A DNA stretch of 64,000 nt from Nocardioides sp. (GTDB lineage: Bacteria; Actinomycetota; Actinomycetes; Propionibacteriales; Nocardioidaceae). Shown here piece by piece: positions 25,727-35,137 of the stretch. The notes below the pieces were generated by a model. That model saw only the letters and a program-made list of their open reading frames with translations. It was not told the origin of the DNA and did no database searches. A program made the position numbers and the translations under genes. The number at the start of each line of letters is the position of its first letter. Position 1 is the stretch's first letter. The DNA is taken from the NCBI RefSeq assembly GCF_014360585.1, contig NZ_JACIXG010000011.1:1-64000 (forward strand), read 5' to 3'.

Positions 25727-26980
25727 TCAGCAGGCCGCCGCATCCACCGTCGCGAGCGAACGTCGAGCCGCACCGACGGCGAGCATTCCGAGCACGCAGA
25801 CCAGGAGCAGCACACCGGCGAGGACCATCACCGACTCCACGGCGAACCGGTCCGCGAGCGGCCCGAACACGATCATCGAGACCGGCATCGCGACGGACAT
25901 GACGATTCCGTAGAAGCCGAACACCCGGCCGCGCATCGAGTCGTCGACCTGCTCCTGCAGGACCGTCATCGCAGGCACCAGCAGGGTCTGGAACAGGATG
26001 CAGATCACCAGCCCGGCGACCGAGAACATCCAGAAGTCGGTCGATACTCCCAGCCCGACGACGAGCACACCGACGCCGATCGAGGCGGCGACCATCAGCC
26101 GCATCCGGCGCTTCACCTTCGGTCCGAACGCAGCCATCATCGCACCACCGACGAGCATCCCGACGCTCCAGAACAGCTCATTGACGCCCAGCATCCAGAC
26201 CTCCTCGCCGAAGCTGCGCGTGATCATCAACGGCGTGAGGTGCGCCGGGGCGCCGGCCATGAACATGACGACCGCCACGAGCACCATCACCCAGCGCACC
26301 GACGCGTTCCCCCTGACGTAGCGAACGCCCGCGGCCAGGTCGCCGAAGTAGCTCACCGGCTCTGACGAGCCCGCCGCCCGAGCCACCCGGGCCACCGGAA
26401 CCAGAAGAAGCAGGAGTACGCCGGCCACGGCCGTCACCACGTCGATGAAGAAGACCGCGACGATGTCGGTGCTCGCGTAGATCCCGGCGGCCACCGCCGG
26501 CGCGAACAGCATCATCCCGGACTGGATCGTCTGCTGGACGCCGTTGACGCGCATCAGGTGCTCGGCCGGGACGATCTGCGGGAGCATGGCGTTGACCGCG
26601 GGGCCCTGGATCCCGGCCAGCGCGGAGCGGACCGCCATGGCGACGAAGATCATCCACAGGTCACCGGCCCCGGTCAGCATCAGCAGCGCAAGCACCAAGG
26701 TGGCTGCCGCGATCGTCGAGTCGGCCCCGATGATCAGTAGCTTGCGTGAGTGCCTGTCGGCCCACACTCCGCCGAAGACCGACACCACCGCCTGCGGCAG
26801 CATCCCGGCCGCGACGCTCAGGGTCAGCACCGCGGCCGACCCGGTCTCGACCGTGAGGTGCCACATCACCGCGTACGCGACGATCATCGACCCCAACGAC
26901 GACACTGTCTGGCCGCCGAGGAAGACCAGCACGTCCCGCTTCCAACGATCCGACCCCTGATCCGACCTCTGATCCGACAT
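25727..26980 (-). CDS. MFS exporter, 12-helix
   Basis: 417 residues with twelve predicted membrane helices and the MFS motif A variant GGVWADRHSRKLLI between helices 2 and 3. The overall look is that of the MFS_3/EntS-type exporters (including macrolide and enterobactin exporters). Being beside the iron-regulated importer it could release a siderophore, but it has no iron box of its own and its substrate is unknown. The start is ATG 26980. The GNAT gene follows 25 bases downstream on the same strand, so the two may be cotranscribed. Confidence 0.88.
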   Translation of the reverse strand: MSDQRSDQGSDRWKRDVLVFLGGQTVSSLGSMIVAYAVMWHLTVETGSAAVLTLSVAAGMLPQAVVSVFGGVWADRHSRKLLIIGADSTIAAATLVLALLMLTGAGDLWMIFVAMAVRSALAGIQGPAVNAMLPQIVPAEHLMRVNGVQQTIQSGMMLFAPAVAAGIYASTDIVAVFFIDVVTAVAGVLLLLLVPVARVARAAGSSEPVSYFGDLAAGVRYVRGNASVRWVMVLVAVVMFMAGAPAHLTPLMITRSFGEEVWMLGVNELFWSVGMLVGGAMMAAFGPKVKRRMRLMVAASIGVGVLVVGLGVSTDFWMFSVAGLVICILFQTLLVPAMTVLQEQVDDSMRGRVFGFYGIVMSVAMPVSMIVFGPLADRFAVESVMVLAGVLLLVCVLGMLAVGAARRSLATVDAAAC

Positions 26981-27071
26981 CGCAACCACTCCCGCCTCAG
27001 GTGGGCCGCCGTGTCGGCCCCTCACCCATCCCACGAACGGGGAGCATCGACTTCGACACGACGAGCGGCGA

Positions 27072-27635
27072 CTACTCCGGCGCCGGGTCGAAGTCGAAGG
27101 CGGGGAGACCGTCGAGACTGACCGGGTTCTTCCGGCGCCGGTACTCGGCGGAGCCGTCGACCCCCTTGCGCTCGAAGTAGGCCGGGAGCAGCTCGCGCTC
27201 ACCGACGTACGACATCAGCGGGACGGCGAAGCCACAGGAGTCGGAGACCCGCTCGATGTCCACGACGACGACCGCGCGGGCGCCGGGGAGGTCGGTGAAG
27301 CGGCCGGCCAGGGCGGCGTACTCCTCGTCGTAGCGGGTGACGACCCGGCCACTGCCGTGGAAGCGGACGATGTCCGGCGCCCCGTCGAAGGCGCAGAACA
27401 TCACTGTGATCCGGCCGTTCTCGCGCAGGTGGGCGATGGTCTCGCTGCCGCTCCCGGTGCCGTCGAGCCACGCGAAGGTGAGCTCGTCCAGCATCCCGAA
27501 GGTGCCCGGCATGCCCCGCGGCGACACATTGACGTGGCCATCATCGGCGAGCGGCGCGGTGGCTACGAAGAAGACGACCTGACGATCGACGAACTCCCGC
27601 AGGCGACCCTCGACGCGCGCATGAACCTTTCCCAT
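27072..27635 (-). CDS. Pyridoxamine 5'-phosphate oxidase family protein
   Basis: 187 residues with a split-barrel FMN-binding fold of the PNPOx-like family. The N-terminus has FVATAPLADDGHVNVSPRG, and later LDGTGSGSETIAHLRENGRITVMF and the FHGSGRV strand. These proteins bind FMN or F420 and many have unknown reactions; a role in vitamin B6 synthesis is not implied. The start is ATG 27635. The ilvD terminator hairpin lies just upstream. Confidence 0.85.
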   Translation of the reverse strand: MGKVHARVEGRLREFVDRQVVFFVATAPLADDGHVNVSPRGMPGTFGMLDELTFAWLDGTGSGSETIAHLRENGRITVMFCAFDGAPDIVRFHGSGRVVTRYDEEYAALAGRFTDLPGARAVVVVDIERVSDSCGFAVPLMSYVGERELLPAYFERKGVDGSAEYRRRKNPVSLDGLPAFDFDPAPE

Positions 27636-27657
27636 GCGGCAGATGGTGTCAGCCGAA

Positions 27658-27705
27658 GGTTGTGAAGCTGAGAGCGGCCTATAGGTCACTCTCAGCTTCA
27701 CAACC
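27658..27705 (-). terminator. Long hairpin after ilvD
   Basis: Perfect 17-bp arms (27658-27674 and 27689-27705, GGTTGTGAAGCTGAGAG and its complement) around a 14-base loop that holds CCTATAGG. It lies 10 bases past the ilvD stop. The following T-tract is short (TTCGG), so it may also act in RNA stability or set the boundary for the gene at 27635. Confidence 0.7.
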
Positions 27706-27714
27706 CTGAGCGGA

Positions 27715-29562
27715 CTACTCCGGGACGAGGCGGTAGGCGCCGTCGGAGGCCGAGGTGGCCATCGAGGCGTAGGCCCGCAGGGCCGCGGAGACCTTACGGT
27801 CGCGGTTGGCCGGGGTGTAGGGCTTCTCGCGCTTCTCCTGAGCCGCGCGCCGCTGGCCGAGGACGATGTCGTCGACATCGAGGGAGATCGAGCGGTTCGG
27901 GATGTCGATGGAGATCTGGTCGCCGTCCTCGATGAGCGCGATCAGGCCGCCGCCGGCCGCCTCCGGGGAGACGTGGCCGATCGAGAGACCGCTGGTGCCG
28001 CCGGAGAAGCGGCCGTCGGTGATCAGCGCGCACTTCTGGCCCAGACCGCGGCCCTTGAGGAAGGAGGTCGGGTAGAGCATCTCCTGCATGCCCGGCCCAC
28101 CCTTGGGCCCCTCGTAGCGGATCACCACCACGTGGCCGGCCTCCACCAACTTGCCGAGGATGCCCTCGACCGCAGCGTCCTGGGACTCGAAGACGATGGC
28201 CGTCCCGGTGAAGGTGAGGCAGTCGTCGGGGACGCCGGCGGTCTTCACGACACAGCCGTCGGGAGCGATGTTGCCTGACAGGATCGCCAGACCGCCGTCG
28301 GCGGAGTAGGCGTGCTCGAAGTCGCGGATGCAGCCCTCGGCGGCGTCGGTGTCGAGGCTCGCCCAGAGGTTCTCGGTGGAGAACGCCTCGGTCGTACGCA
28401 CCCCGCCGGGCGCGGCGAGGAAGAGGTCGAGCGCCTCCTGGCTGGGGTTCTCGGCGCGGATGTCCCAGGCGCCGAGCCACTCGTCGATGGTGTCGGAGTG
28501 GATGGTGTGGACGTCCTCGTTGAGCGCGCCGCCGCGGCGCAGCTCGCCGAGCAGGGCGGGGATGCCGCCGGCGCGGTGGACGTCTTCCATGTGGTACTTC
28601 GGGCTGTTGGGGGCGACCTTGCTCAGGCACGGGACCCGGCGCGAGATCTGGTCGATGTCGTGCACGTTGAAGTCGAGCTCGGCCTCGCGGGCGGCCGCGA
28701 GCAGGTGCAGCACGGTGTTGGTCGAGCCGCCCATGGCGACGTCGAGGGCGACGGCGTTCTCGAAGGCGCTGCGGCTGGCGATGCTCCGCGGCAGGACGGA
28801 CTCGTCGTCCTCCTGGTAGTAGCGGCGGCAGAGCTCGACGACCGTACGCCCCGCCTCCTCGAACAGCGCACGGCGCTTGGCGTGGGTGGCCAGGGTCGAG
28901 CCGTTGCCGGGCAGGCTCAGGCCGATGGCCTCGGTGAGGCAGTTCATCGAGTTGGCGGTGAACATGCCCGAGCACGAGCCGCAGGTCGGACAGGCGGCGC
29001 GCTCGACCGTGTCGAGGAGCTCGTCGCTGACGTCCTCGTTGACGGAGAGCACCATCGCGTCGACCAGGTCGAGCTTGTCGTGGACGAGGCCCTCGACGGC
29101 GACCGTCTTGCCGGCCTCCATCGGGCCGCCGGAGACGAAGACGACCGGGATGTTGAGGCGCAGGCTGGCCAGCAGCATGCCCGGGGTGATCTTGTCGCAG
29201 TTGGAGATGCACACGATCGCGTCGGCGCGGTGCGCCTCGACCATGTACTCCACCGCGTCCGCGATCAGCTCGCGGCTCGGCAGCGAGTAGAGCATCCCGG
29301 CGTGGCCCATCGCGATGCCGTCGTCGACGGCGATCGTGTTGAACTCCTTCGCTACTCCCCCAGCCTCCTGGATCGTCTCGGCGACGATCTTGCCGAGGTC
29401 ACGGAGGTGGACATGGCCGGGTACGAACTCGGTGAACGAGTTGGCGATCGCGATGATCGGCTTGCCGAAGTCGTCATCGGTCATGCCGGTCGCGCGCCAC
29501 AGCGCGCGGGCACCCGCCATGTTGCGGCCCGAGGTCGAGGTTGCGGAGCGAAGAGTGGGCAT
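27715..29562 (-). CDS. ilvD: Dihydroxy-acid dehydratase
   Basis: 615-residue Fe-S dehydratase, third common step of Ile/Val synthesis. Cluster ligands and family motifs are visible: [34 protein letters not shown], and later the phosphate loop [18 protein letters not shown] with [20 protein letters not shown]. The three-Cys pattern suggests a [4Fe-4S] enzyme. The start is ATG 29562 with TAGCCT six bases upstream, so it is leaderless and, unlike cimA, leuB and ilvB, has no leader peptide that I can see. Confidence 0.96.
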   Translation of the reverse strand: MPTLRSATSTSGRNMAGARALWRATGMTDDDFGKPIIAIANSFTEFVPGHVHLRDLGKIVAETIQEAGGVAKEFNTIAVDDGIAMGHAGMLYSLPSRELIADAVEYMVEAHRADAIVCISNCDKITPGMLLASLRLNIPVVFVSGGPMEAGKTVAVEGLVHDKLDLVDAMVLSVNEDVSDELLDTVERAACPTCGSCSGMFTANSMNCLTEAIGLSLPGNGSTLATHAKRRALFEEAGRTVVELCRRYYQEDDESVLPRSIASRSAFENAVALDVAMGGSTNTVLHLLAAAREAELDFNVHDIDQISRRVPCLSKVAPNSPKYHMEDVHRAGGIPALLGELRRGGALNEDVHTIHSDTIDEWLGAWDIRAENPSQEALDLFLAAPGGVRTTEAFSTENLWASLDTDAAEGCIRDFEHAYSADGGLAILSGNIAPDGCVVKTAGVPDDCLTFTGTAIVFESQDAAVEGILGKLVEAGHVVVIRYEGPKGGPGMQEMLYPTSFLKGRGLGQKCALITDGRFSGGTSGLSIGHVSPEAAGGGLIALIEDGDQISIDIPNRSISLDVDDIVLGQRRAAQEKREKPYTPANRDRKVSAALRAYASMATSASDGAYRLVPE

Positions 29563-29690
29563 ATCGCAAGGCTAGACCCGTTGGTATGGCTCTCCGAACA
29601 CGCGCCATGCGGTGGACGGCGATCGATCGCTTCAGACCGGAGCCAGCCAGCGGGGCCCTGAAATGCCGGGCGGAGCCTTCAAATGGCTGA

Positions 29691-29716
29691 GGGCCCATGG
29701 CGGAAGCCATGAGCCC
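29691..29716. other. GGAA-loop hairpin in the ilvD-abi divergent gap
   Basis: 11-bp arms (29691-29701, 29706-29716; GGGCCCATGGC versus GCCATGAGCCC) with one mismatch and a GNRA-type GGAA loop. The 210-bp gap is otherwise without recognised signals except the two -10 hexamers next to each start. If transcribed rightwards it would be upstream of the HEPN gene's own promoter. Confidence 0.4.
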
Positions 29717-29772
29717 ACAACACGATCTGTAACGGAGAGACCTGCCTCCGCCTTCACCTACAGTCTAGGCCC

Positions 29773-30480
29773 ATGACAGCGACTCCTCAACCGAGCGATA
29801 CGCAGGCCCGCATCGCCTCGTTGCTGAGCACACCGCGGTTGACGCCTTATCTCACCCTGACCAACGGCAACCTGAAGGAAGCCCTCCAGCTCTATCGCTG
29901 GAACATCGAGCTCTCGGGTGCGCTCTACGAAGCCGTTCACGTGGTCGAGGTGATGATCCGCAACGCCGTGGACGAACAGCTTCGCTCCTGGAACAGCAAC
30001 CAGCGGGATCGCGCCACGGGGCGCACCCACGACAGCGACTGGCTGCTCGATCCGGCACGGCTCCTCAACCGGCTCGTCGGTCGTGACATCCGGAAGGCGG
30101 CCAACCGTGCGACCCGTGAGCTCTCCGCGAAACCAGGCAGGAAGGTCACTCACGACGACATCCTCGCCCAGCTGTCGTTCGGAACGTGGCGGTTCCTCCT
30201 GCCCGACCGCGATCCCGGCAGGCAGCACCTCTGGATCCACGCGATCAGCAACGCCTTCCCACACCACGACGGCCAGGTGCAGACGTTGGTCGAGGACGTC
30301 CACGCCATCTACGCGCTCCGCAATCGCCTCGCCCATCTCGAGCCGGTCCTTGCCACGAACACCGCACTGACAGCTCACGTACGGCGCGTTCGCGAGGTTC
30401 TCGAGACCATCGACCCGAACGCCGCCACCTGGTTCGTGTCCCGGCAGCGGGTCAACGCCGTACTCGGGAATCGCCCCTGA
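29773..30480 (+). CDS. Abi-like HEPN-domain protein
   Basis: 235 residues resembling the Abi-like/Abi_2 group. The sequence opens with LTPYLTLTNGNLKEALQLYRWNIELSGALYEAVHVVEVMIRNAV and closes with YALRNRLAHLEPVL. The second holds the HEPN motif Arg183-Asn184-x3-His188, the RNase active site of this fold. Such proteins are metal-independent RNases used in abortive infection. It stands alone: no antitoxin such as MNT, and the neighbours are housekeeping. The ATG has TACAGT eight bases upstream, so a leaderless, probably constitutive mRNA is likely. Confidence 0.8.
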   Translation: MTATPQPSDTQARIASLLSTPRLTPYLTLTNGNLKEALQLYRWNIELSGALYEAVHVVEVMIRNAVDEQLRSWNSNQRDRATGRTHDSDWLLDPARLLNRLVGRDIRKAANRATRELSAKPGRKVTHDDILAQLSFGTWRFLLPDRDPGRQHLWIHAISNAFPHHDGQVQTLVEDVHAIYALRNRLAHLEPVLATNTALTAHVRRVREVLETIDPNAATWFVSRQRVNAVLGNRP

Positions 30481-30483
30481 GGT

Positions 30484-31551
30484 TCACACCTTCGCGGCCC
30501 GGACCACCATCACGTCGGGGATGTCGCGGAGGATCTCGCGCCAGGTCTCGCCTGCGTCGGCGGATGCCCAGACGGAGCCGTTGCGGGCGCCGAAGTAGAC
30601 CCCGGCCGACTCGTGGTCGTCGGCGCACATCGCGTCGCGCATGACGCCGACGTAGAAGTGGTCGGGCAGGCCCGAGTCGAGCGCCTCCCAGTGGTCGCCG
30701 GCGTCCCGCGAGCGCCAAACGATCGGCTTGGCCTCCGGTGGGTAGCGGGACTCGCCGGCGCCGATCGGGAAGGTGAAGATCGTATCGGGCTCCTTGGGAT
30801 GGACGACCATCGCGAAGCCGAAGTCGGTCGGCAGGCCGTCAGCGATGGACTTCCAGGAGACACCCTCGTCGTCGGAGCGGTAGACACCGCCGTGGTTCTG
30901 CAAATAGAGCCGCTCGGGGCGAGAGGGGTGGCGAGCGATCTTGTGGACGCACTGGCCGAACTCGGGGTACTGCTGCCCCTCGGGCAGGAAGACCGCGATG
31001 ATGCCGTTGTTGCGCGCCTCCCAGGACTTCCCGCCGTCACGGGTCTGGTAGACGCCGCCGGTCGAGATCGCCGCGGTCACCGAGTCCGGATCGGTGGGGT
31101 GCGGCAGGATCGTGTGGAAAGCCTGCCCGCCGAACCCCTCGCTCCACTCGGTGCGGTGGGGGTGGTCCCACAGCCCGCGGACGAGTTCGAAGGACGCGCC
31201 GCCATCCTGCGACCGGAAGATCGCGCCCGGCTCGACCCCGGCCCAGATCGTGCCCTCCGGGAGGCCGGGCTGGAGCTGCCAGACCCGAGCCAGGCTCGTG
31301 TCGACGTCCTCGGGGAACGACATCGAGGTCTCGGTCCAGGTCTCACCGCCGTCGGCCGAGGCACGCACCAGCGCACCCAGCCACAGCGAGGAGCATCCGG
31401 CAAGGACTCGCCCGGTCCCGGGCTCGATCATGGCGGAGTAGATCTCCTCCATGTCATGGTGCGGACCGGTGAAGTCCCAGTCCTGCCGAGCGTCGTCAGA
31501 GCGCCCTATCCACAGACCCTTGCGGGTCCCGACCAGCAGCTGCGTACCCAT
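30484..31551 (-). CDS. BNR/sialidase-like beta-propeller protein
   Basis: 355 residues made of repeated BNR/Asp-box motifs: SADGGETWTE, SQDGGASFEL, TRDGGKSWEA, SDDEGVSWKS, SRDAGDHWEA and SADAGETWRE. This gives a beta-propeller like VPS10/photosynthesis-stability-factor or WD40-type glycosidase-like proteins. No signal peptide is seen, so it is likely cytosolic, and the catalytic residues of true sialidases are not apparent. Function is unknown. ATG 31551 (GGAAG just upstream) is preferred to an in-frame ATG at 31566. Confidence 0.85.
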   Translation of the reverse strand: MGTQLLVGTRKGLWIGRSDDARQDWDFTGPHHDMEEIYSAMIEPGTGRVLAGCSSLWLGALVRASADGGETWTETSMSFPEDVDTSLARVWQLQPGLPEGTIWAGVEPGAIFRSQDGGASFELVRGLWDHPHRTEWSEGFGGQAFHTILPHPTDPDSVTAAISTGGVYQTRDGGKSWEARNNGIIAVFLPEGQQYPEFGQCVHKIARHPSRPERLYLQNHGGVYRSDDEGVSWKSIADGLPTDFGFAMVVHPKEPDTIFTFPIGAGESRYPPEAKPIVWRSRDAGDHWEALDSGLPDHFYVGVMRDAMCADDHESAGVYFGARNGSVWASADAGETWREILRDIPDVMVVRAAKV

Positions 31552-31689
31552 GCTTCCAGCATCCACCCGCTCGCCGTCTGTGACCAGGCGATTTCAGCGA
31601 AGAACGCGGAAGGAAAACATCTTGTCTCGTCGACGCCGGCCGCGGCCCGGCTCTTCGGCCTGGGGCCACCCAGCCCCTAGCCTGAAGTC

Positions 31690-32457
31690 ATGACCAGACC
31701 TGTTGCCTGGGAGACGTTCACCGCGATCCTCTTCGACCTCGACGGCGTGATCACGCCGACCGCGGTCGTGCACATGCGTGCATGGGAGGAGATGTTCAAC
31801 GCCTACCTGCAGGAGAAGACCCCCGGCGCGCCCGCCTACACCGACCAGGACTACTTCGCCTACGTCGACGGCAAACCGCGCTACGACGGGGTGCGTGACT
31901 TCCTCGCCTCCCGTGACATCCGGCTTCCCGAGGGCACCCCGGCGGACCCGCCGGAGCTGGAGACCGTCTGTGGTCTCGGCAACCGGAAGAACAACGCCTT
32001 CAACCTGGTCCTCGAGCGCGACGGCGTGGAGGCCTACCCCGGGTCGGTACGGCTCCTGGACCACCTCGCCACGCTCGACGTCCGGCTCGGCGTCGTCTCC
32101 TCGTCGGTCAACGCGCCGACCGTGCTGAAGGCGGCCGGCCTCCTGGACCGGTTCGAGACGGTCGTGTCGGGAGCCGTCGCAGATGAGCAGGGGCTGCCCG
32201 GCAAGCCTGCACCGGACACCTTTGTCTACGCCGGTAAGGTCCTGGGAGCCACCCCGGGTGAGGCCGTCGTCCTGGAGGACGCCGTCTCCGGGGTACGCGC
32301 CGGCAGGGCAGGCGATTTCGCGCTCGTCGTCGGGGTGGATCGCGGCGCAGGCCACGACACCCTCACGGCCGCCGGCGCCGATCTCGTCGTATCCGACCTT
32401 GCTGAACTTGTACCCAGTGGACACAGTCCTGATCCTGCTCGAGGAGCACAGCAGTGA
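31690..32457 (+). CDS. HAD-family beta-phosphoglucomutase-like phosphatase
   Basis: 255 residues. HAD motif I is ILFDLDGVITPT with the nucleophile Asp and the general acid Asp two residues later, motif II is GVVSSSVNA, the lysine is in LPGKPAPDTF and motif IV is VVLEDAVSGVRAG. The cap is larger than in most beta-phosphoglucomutases. It is coupled to the GH65 gene by a GTGA overlap, as in maltose/trehalose phosphorylase operons where beta-glucose-1-phosphate is converted to glucose-6-phosphate. The ATG has TAGCCT six bases upstream (leaderless). Confidence 0.9.
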   Translation: MTRPVAWETFTAILFDLDGVITPTAVVHMRAWEEMFNAYLQEKTPGAPAYTDQDYFAYVDGKPRYDGVRDFLASRDIRLPEGTPADPPELETVCGLGNRKNNAFNLVLERDGVEAYPGSVRLLDHLATLDVRLGVVSSSVNAPTVLKAAGLLDRFETVVSGAVADEQGLPGKPAPDTFVYAGKVLGATPGEAVVLEDAVSGVRAGRAGDFALVVGVDRGAGHDTLTAAGADLVVSDLAELVPSGHSPDPARGAQQ

Positions 32458-35108
32458 AGACCAACGCCGGCCCGAACCCGATGGACCGGGCCCGTTATCC
32501 CATCGACCCGTGGCGACTGGTGGAGACCAGCTACTCCCCCGAAGATCTCGGCCTGACCGAGACGATCTTCAGCGTCGCCAACGGCTATCTCGGCATGCGC
32601 GGCACCCCGGAGGAGGGGCGCCCGACCTACGCACACGGCACCTTCATCAACGGCTTCCACGAGACCTGGCCGATCCTCCACGCCGAGAACGCCTACGGCT
32701 TCGCCAAGACCGGCCAGACCATCGTCAACGCCCCCGACGCCAAGATCATGAAGATCTATGTCGACGACGAGCCGCTGACCTTCGGCACCTCCGACCTGGA
32801 GGAGTACGAGCGGGTGCTCGACTTCCGCGCAGGCGTGCTGCGGCGACACCTGGTGTGGCGTACGCCCTCGGGCAAGCGGGTCGCGATCAACTCGACCCGG
32901 ATGGTGTCGATGACCCAGCGTCACCTCACGATCCAGACCCTGGAGATCACCATGCTGAGCGGCTCGGCGCCGATCGTGGTCTCCTCCCAGCTGCTCAACC
33001 GCCAGGACGGGAAGGACGAGTATCACGTCCCGTCAGCCGCGCTCGGCGAGGGCATGGACCCGCGCAAGTCGACCTCCTTCGACACCCGTGTGCTGATCCC
33101 CCAGATGTCGGAAGCCGACGAGGAGCGGATGACCCTCGGCTACCGGTGCGCCAACTCCGGGATGACGATCGCGGTCAGCGCAGCCCACCAGCTCGACACC
33201 CCGGACCCGGTCGAGACCGTCGTTCGCGCCGAGGACGATCTGGCCAAGACCGTCTTCCGGGTCGACGCGACCGAGGGCAGCACGCTGCGGGTGCAGAAGA
33301 CGGTGGCGTACCACACCTCCCGCGGGGTGCCGGTGCGCGAGCTCGCCGATCGCTGCGAACGTACGCTCGACCGGGCCACCCGCCAGGGTGCGAGCCACCT
33401 GGAGCGCGACCAGCGGAACTGGTACGACGAGTTCTGGTCGGCCGCCGACGTCGAGATCACCGCCGCCGACGAGGATGACGCCGAGGACATCGCAGCGGCC
33501 CAGCAGGCGATCCGGTTCAACCTCTTCTCGCTCGCCCAGGCGACCGCCCGCACCGACGGGCTCGGCGTGCCCGCCAAGGGGGTCACCGGCTCCGGCTACG
33601 AAGGGCACTACTTCTGGGACACGGAGTGCTACGTCATCCCGTTCCTCTGCTACACCCAGCCCGAGGTCGCCCGCAACGTGATGCACGCCCGCTCGGTCAT
33701 GCTTCCGGCGGCCCGGCAGCGGGCGCTGGAGATGGCGGCGAAGGGCGCGCTGTTCGCGTGGCGCACCATCAACGGGCAGGAGGCCTCGGCCTACTACGCC
33801 GCCGGCACCGCGCAGGTGCACATCGACGCCGACATCGCCTTCGCGCTGATGAAGTACGTCTACGCGACCGGCGACACCGGCTACCTCATCCGCGAGGGCG
33901 TCGACATCCTGGTCGAGACCTCTCGGATGTGGGCAGACCTCGGCTTCTGGCGCCACAACGGCGAGCCGTCCTTCCACATCCACGGCGTGACCGGGCCGGA
34001 CGAGTACACCACGGTGGTCAACAACAACCTGTTCACCAACGTGATGGCCCGCTACAACCTGGAGAAGGCCGTCGAGACCATGGAGATGCTCCGCAAGGAG
34101 CATCCGCGTGAGCACGCGCAGGTCATGGGCCGGCTCGACATCTCCCCGGACGAGGTCGAGGAGTGGGGTCGCTGCGCTGCCGCGATGCACATCCCCTACG
34201 ACGAGGGGCTGGGGATCCACCCCCAGGACGACAACTTCCTCGACCGCGAGGTGTGGGACCTGCCCAACACCCCCGACGATGTACGCCCCCTGCTGCTGCA
34301 CTACCACCCGCTGGTCATCTACCGGTTCCAGGTGCTCAAGCAGACCGACGTGGTGCTCGCCCTCTTCCAGCAGGGCAACCGGTTCACGCCTGCGGAGAAG
34401 CGGGCCGACTTCGAGTACTACGACCCGATCACCACCGGTGACTCGACGCTGTCGGCGGTCGTGCAGTCGATCATGGCGGCGGAGGTGGGCTACCAGGACG
34501 ACGCGCTGCGCTACTTCTACGACGCGTTGTACGTCGACCTGCACAACATGCACGGCAACACCGTCGACGGGATGCACATCGCCTCCACCGGCGGCGTGTG
34601 GGGCGGGCTCGCGTTCGGCTTCGGCGGGATGCGCGACTACGACGGCAAGCTCTCCTTCGACCCTCGGCTGCCGGCGGAGTGGGGCTCGCTGGTCTTCCGG
34701 GTCCAGTGGCACTCGACCCGGATGCAGGTCGCGCTGACCGCCGACCAGATCGTCTTCACCGTCATGGACACCCCCGGCGAGGAGTTCGACATCCCGATCA
34801 GCGTCCGCGGGGAGGAGTTCGTGGTCTCCAAGGGCTCCCCGGTCATCGTGCCGCTCGCAGACCAGGGGCTGCGGATCAGCACCCACCTCGACGAGGAGCC
34901 GCACGGCGGCGTCCGGTCCGACGGGTCGAAGATCACCGCCACCGTACCGACGCCGATCCCGCCGGAGGTCTACGAGCAGGATCACATCGAGCGCCTCGAG
35001 CACGCGACGATCCCGCACGACGGGTCGCACGGGTCCGACCGGCTCTCGGAGGAGGCCAACGCGGCCGTCAATCTCTCCAACATCTCGCAGGCGGACTCGG
35101 CGCAGTAG
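32454..35108 (+). CDS. GH65 family disaccharide phosphorylase/hydrolase
   Basis: 884 residues, larger than typical GH65 enzymes (about 750-800) because of an N-terminal extension and a long C-terminal tail. Family motifs are SVANGYLGMRGTPEEG in the N-terminal beta-sandwich, GHYFWDTECYVIPF in the catalytic barrel, and HGVTGPDEYTTVVNNNLFTN, whose Glu (about residue 517) is the catalytic acid. With the coupled beta-phosphoglucomutase it should phosphorolyse an alpha-glucoside such as trehalose, maltose, kojibiose or nigerose; which one cannot be read. Start GTG 32454 has GAGGAG upstream. Confidence 0.92.
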   Translation: MKTNAGPNPMDRARYPIDPWRLVETSYSPEDLGLTETIFSVANGYLGMRGTPEEGRPTYAHGTFINGFHETWPILHAENAYGFAKTGQTIVNAPDAKIMKIYVDDEPLTFGTSDLEEYERVLDFRAGVLRRHLVWRTPSGKRVAINSTRMVSMTQRHLTIQTLEITMLSGSAPIVVSSQLLNRQDGKDEYHVPSAALGEGMDPRKSTSFDTRVLIPQMSEADEERMTLGYRCANSGMTIAVSAAHQLDTPDPVETVVRAEDDLAKTVFRVDATEGSTLRVQKTVAYHTSRGVPVRELADRCERTLDRATRQGASHLERDQRNWYDEFWSAADVEITAADEDDAEDIAAAQQAIRFNLFSLAQATARTDGLGVPAKGVTGSGYEGHYFWDTECYVIPFLCYTQPEVARNVMHARSVMLPAARQRALEMAAKGALFAWRTINGQEASAYYAAGTAQVHIDADIAFALMKYVYATGDTGYLIREGVDILVETSRMWADLGFWRHNGEPSFHIHGVTGPDEYTTVVNNNLFTNVMARYNLEKAVETMEMLRKEHPREHAQVMGRLDISPDEVEEWGRCAAAMHIPYDEGLGIHPQDDNFLDREVWDLPNTPDDVRPLLLHYHPLVIYRFQVLKQTDVVLALFQQGNRFTPAEKRADFEYYDPITTGDSTLSAVVQSIMAAEVGYQDDALRYFYDALYVDLHNMHGNTVDGMHIASTGGVWGGLAFGFGGMRDYDGKLSFDPRLPAEWGSLVFRVQWHSTRMQVALTADQIVFTVMDTPGEEFDIPISVRGEEFVVSKGSPVIVPLADQGLRISTHLDEEPHGGVRSDGSKITATVPTPIPPEVYEQDHIERLEHATIPHDGSHGSDRLSEEANAAVNLSNISQADSAQ

Positions 35109-35137
35109 GCGGCCTTTGCGGGCCCTAGACTGACCGG

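Noticed and set aside
29563..29760. Leader peptide attenuator upstream of ilvD
   Set aside because: No short frame rich in Ile/Val/Leu precedes ilvD, and its -10 TAGCCT is only six bases from the ATG, leaving no room for a leader.
29773..30480. HEPN-MNT toxin-antitoxin pair
   Set aside because: No nucleotidyltransferase or other small partner gene lies on either side.
33033..35030. 665-codon frame antisense to GH65
   Set aside because: Shadow of the real gene; composition rich in Arg, Val, Gly and His without domain features.
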